Positions 5,708-5,739 of a stretch of DNA of 5,739 nucleotides are shown here, piece by piece. How positions within the stretch are numbered: the stretch's first letter is position 1; each line of letters begins with the position of its first letter. A program made the translations under genes and the position numbers. The notes below the pieces were generated by a model, which worked only from the letters and a program-made list of their open reading frames with translations, was not told where the DNA came from and did no database searches. This stretch comes from SVQP01 sp045587385 (GTDB lineage Bacteria > Bacillota > Clostridia > Oscillospirales > CAG-272): the NCBI GenBank assembly GCA_045587385.1, contig JAZNCE010000093.1:1-5739 (forward strand), read 5' to 3'.

Positions 5708-5739
5708 TCTTCTTCCTCCTTTGAGATAAGCGGTTTGCT

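Noticed and set aside
1..5739. CRISPR array, tRNA or rRNA genes, intact transposase or integrase
   Set aside because: I saw no regularly spaced repeats, no cloverleaf or rRNA-like sequence, and no recombinase motif in any frame I read.

Overview
The window looks like chromosomal DNA of a low-to-moderate-GC Gram-positive anaerobe of the Clostridia type. I infer this from strong AGGAGG-type ribosome binding sites, ATG starts, consensus TATAAT boxes, an FGGY kinase of the clostridial arabinose type, a Cna-B/SpaA wall protein with a C-terminal sorting signal, and a remnant of an AbrB/SpoVT-type gene. No species can be named.

Positions 1-3613 are an L-arabinose utilisation locus. L-arabinose isomerase (araA, 3' end cut by the window edge) and an FGGY-family kinase, probably ribulokinase, lie on the minus strand as a tightly coupled pair; the kinase stop codon overlaps the araA ribosome binding site. 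A divergent AraC-family regulator lies on the plus strand and ends at a perfect hairpin terminator. The intergenic space between regulator and kinase holds a near-consensus promoter for the regulator (TGGACA-17-TATAAT), which forces the regulator start downstream to 2734. It also holds a TATAAT with a poor -35 for the kinase operon, an inverted repeat on that -35, and a 10-bp direct repeat inside the regulator promoter. The isomerase would turn L-arabinose into L-ribulose and the kinase would make L-ribulose-5-phosphate. A 4-epimerase would be expected elsewhere, perhaps beyond position 1.

Positions 3614-4160 hold no intact gene. They contain a 78-base imperfect hairpin with two inverted-repeat blocks, which abuts the first dozen codons of an AbrB/SpoVT-like gene on the minus strand whose remaining coding sequence is missing. 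Further right are two interlocked inverted repeats and a weak minus-strand terminator candidate. This stretch looks like a rearrangement junction or the edge of a mobile element; that is inference.

Positions 4161-5739 are a minus-strand cell-surface cassette. A secreted wall protein (signal peptide, SpaA-like domain, Cna-B domain, SPQTGD sorting signal) is followed by a membrane-anchored sortase-fold protein through a 4-base ATGA overlap. The sortase-like protein aligns over its full length with sortases as I remember them, but the catalytic His, Cys and Arg are all replaced. The pair of a sorting substrate and a probably inactive sortase homologue is the most interesting observation in the window.
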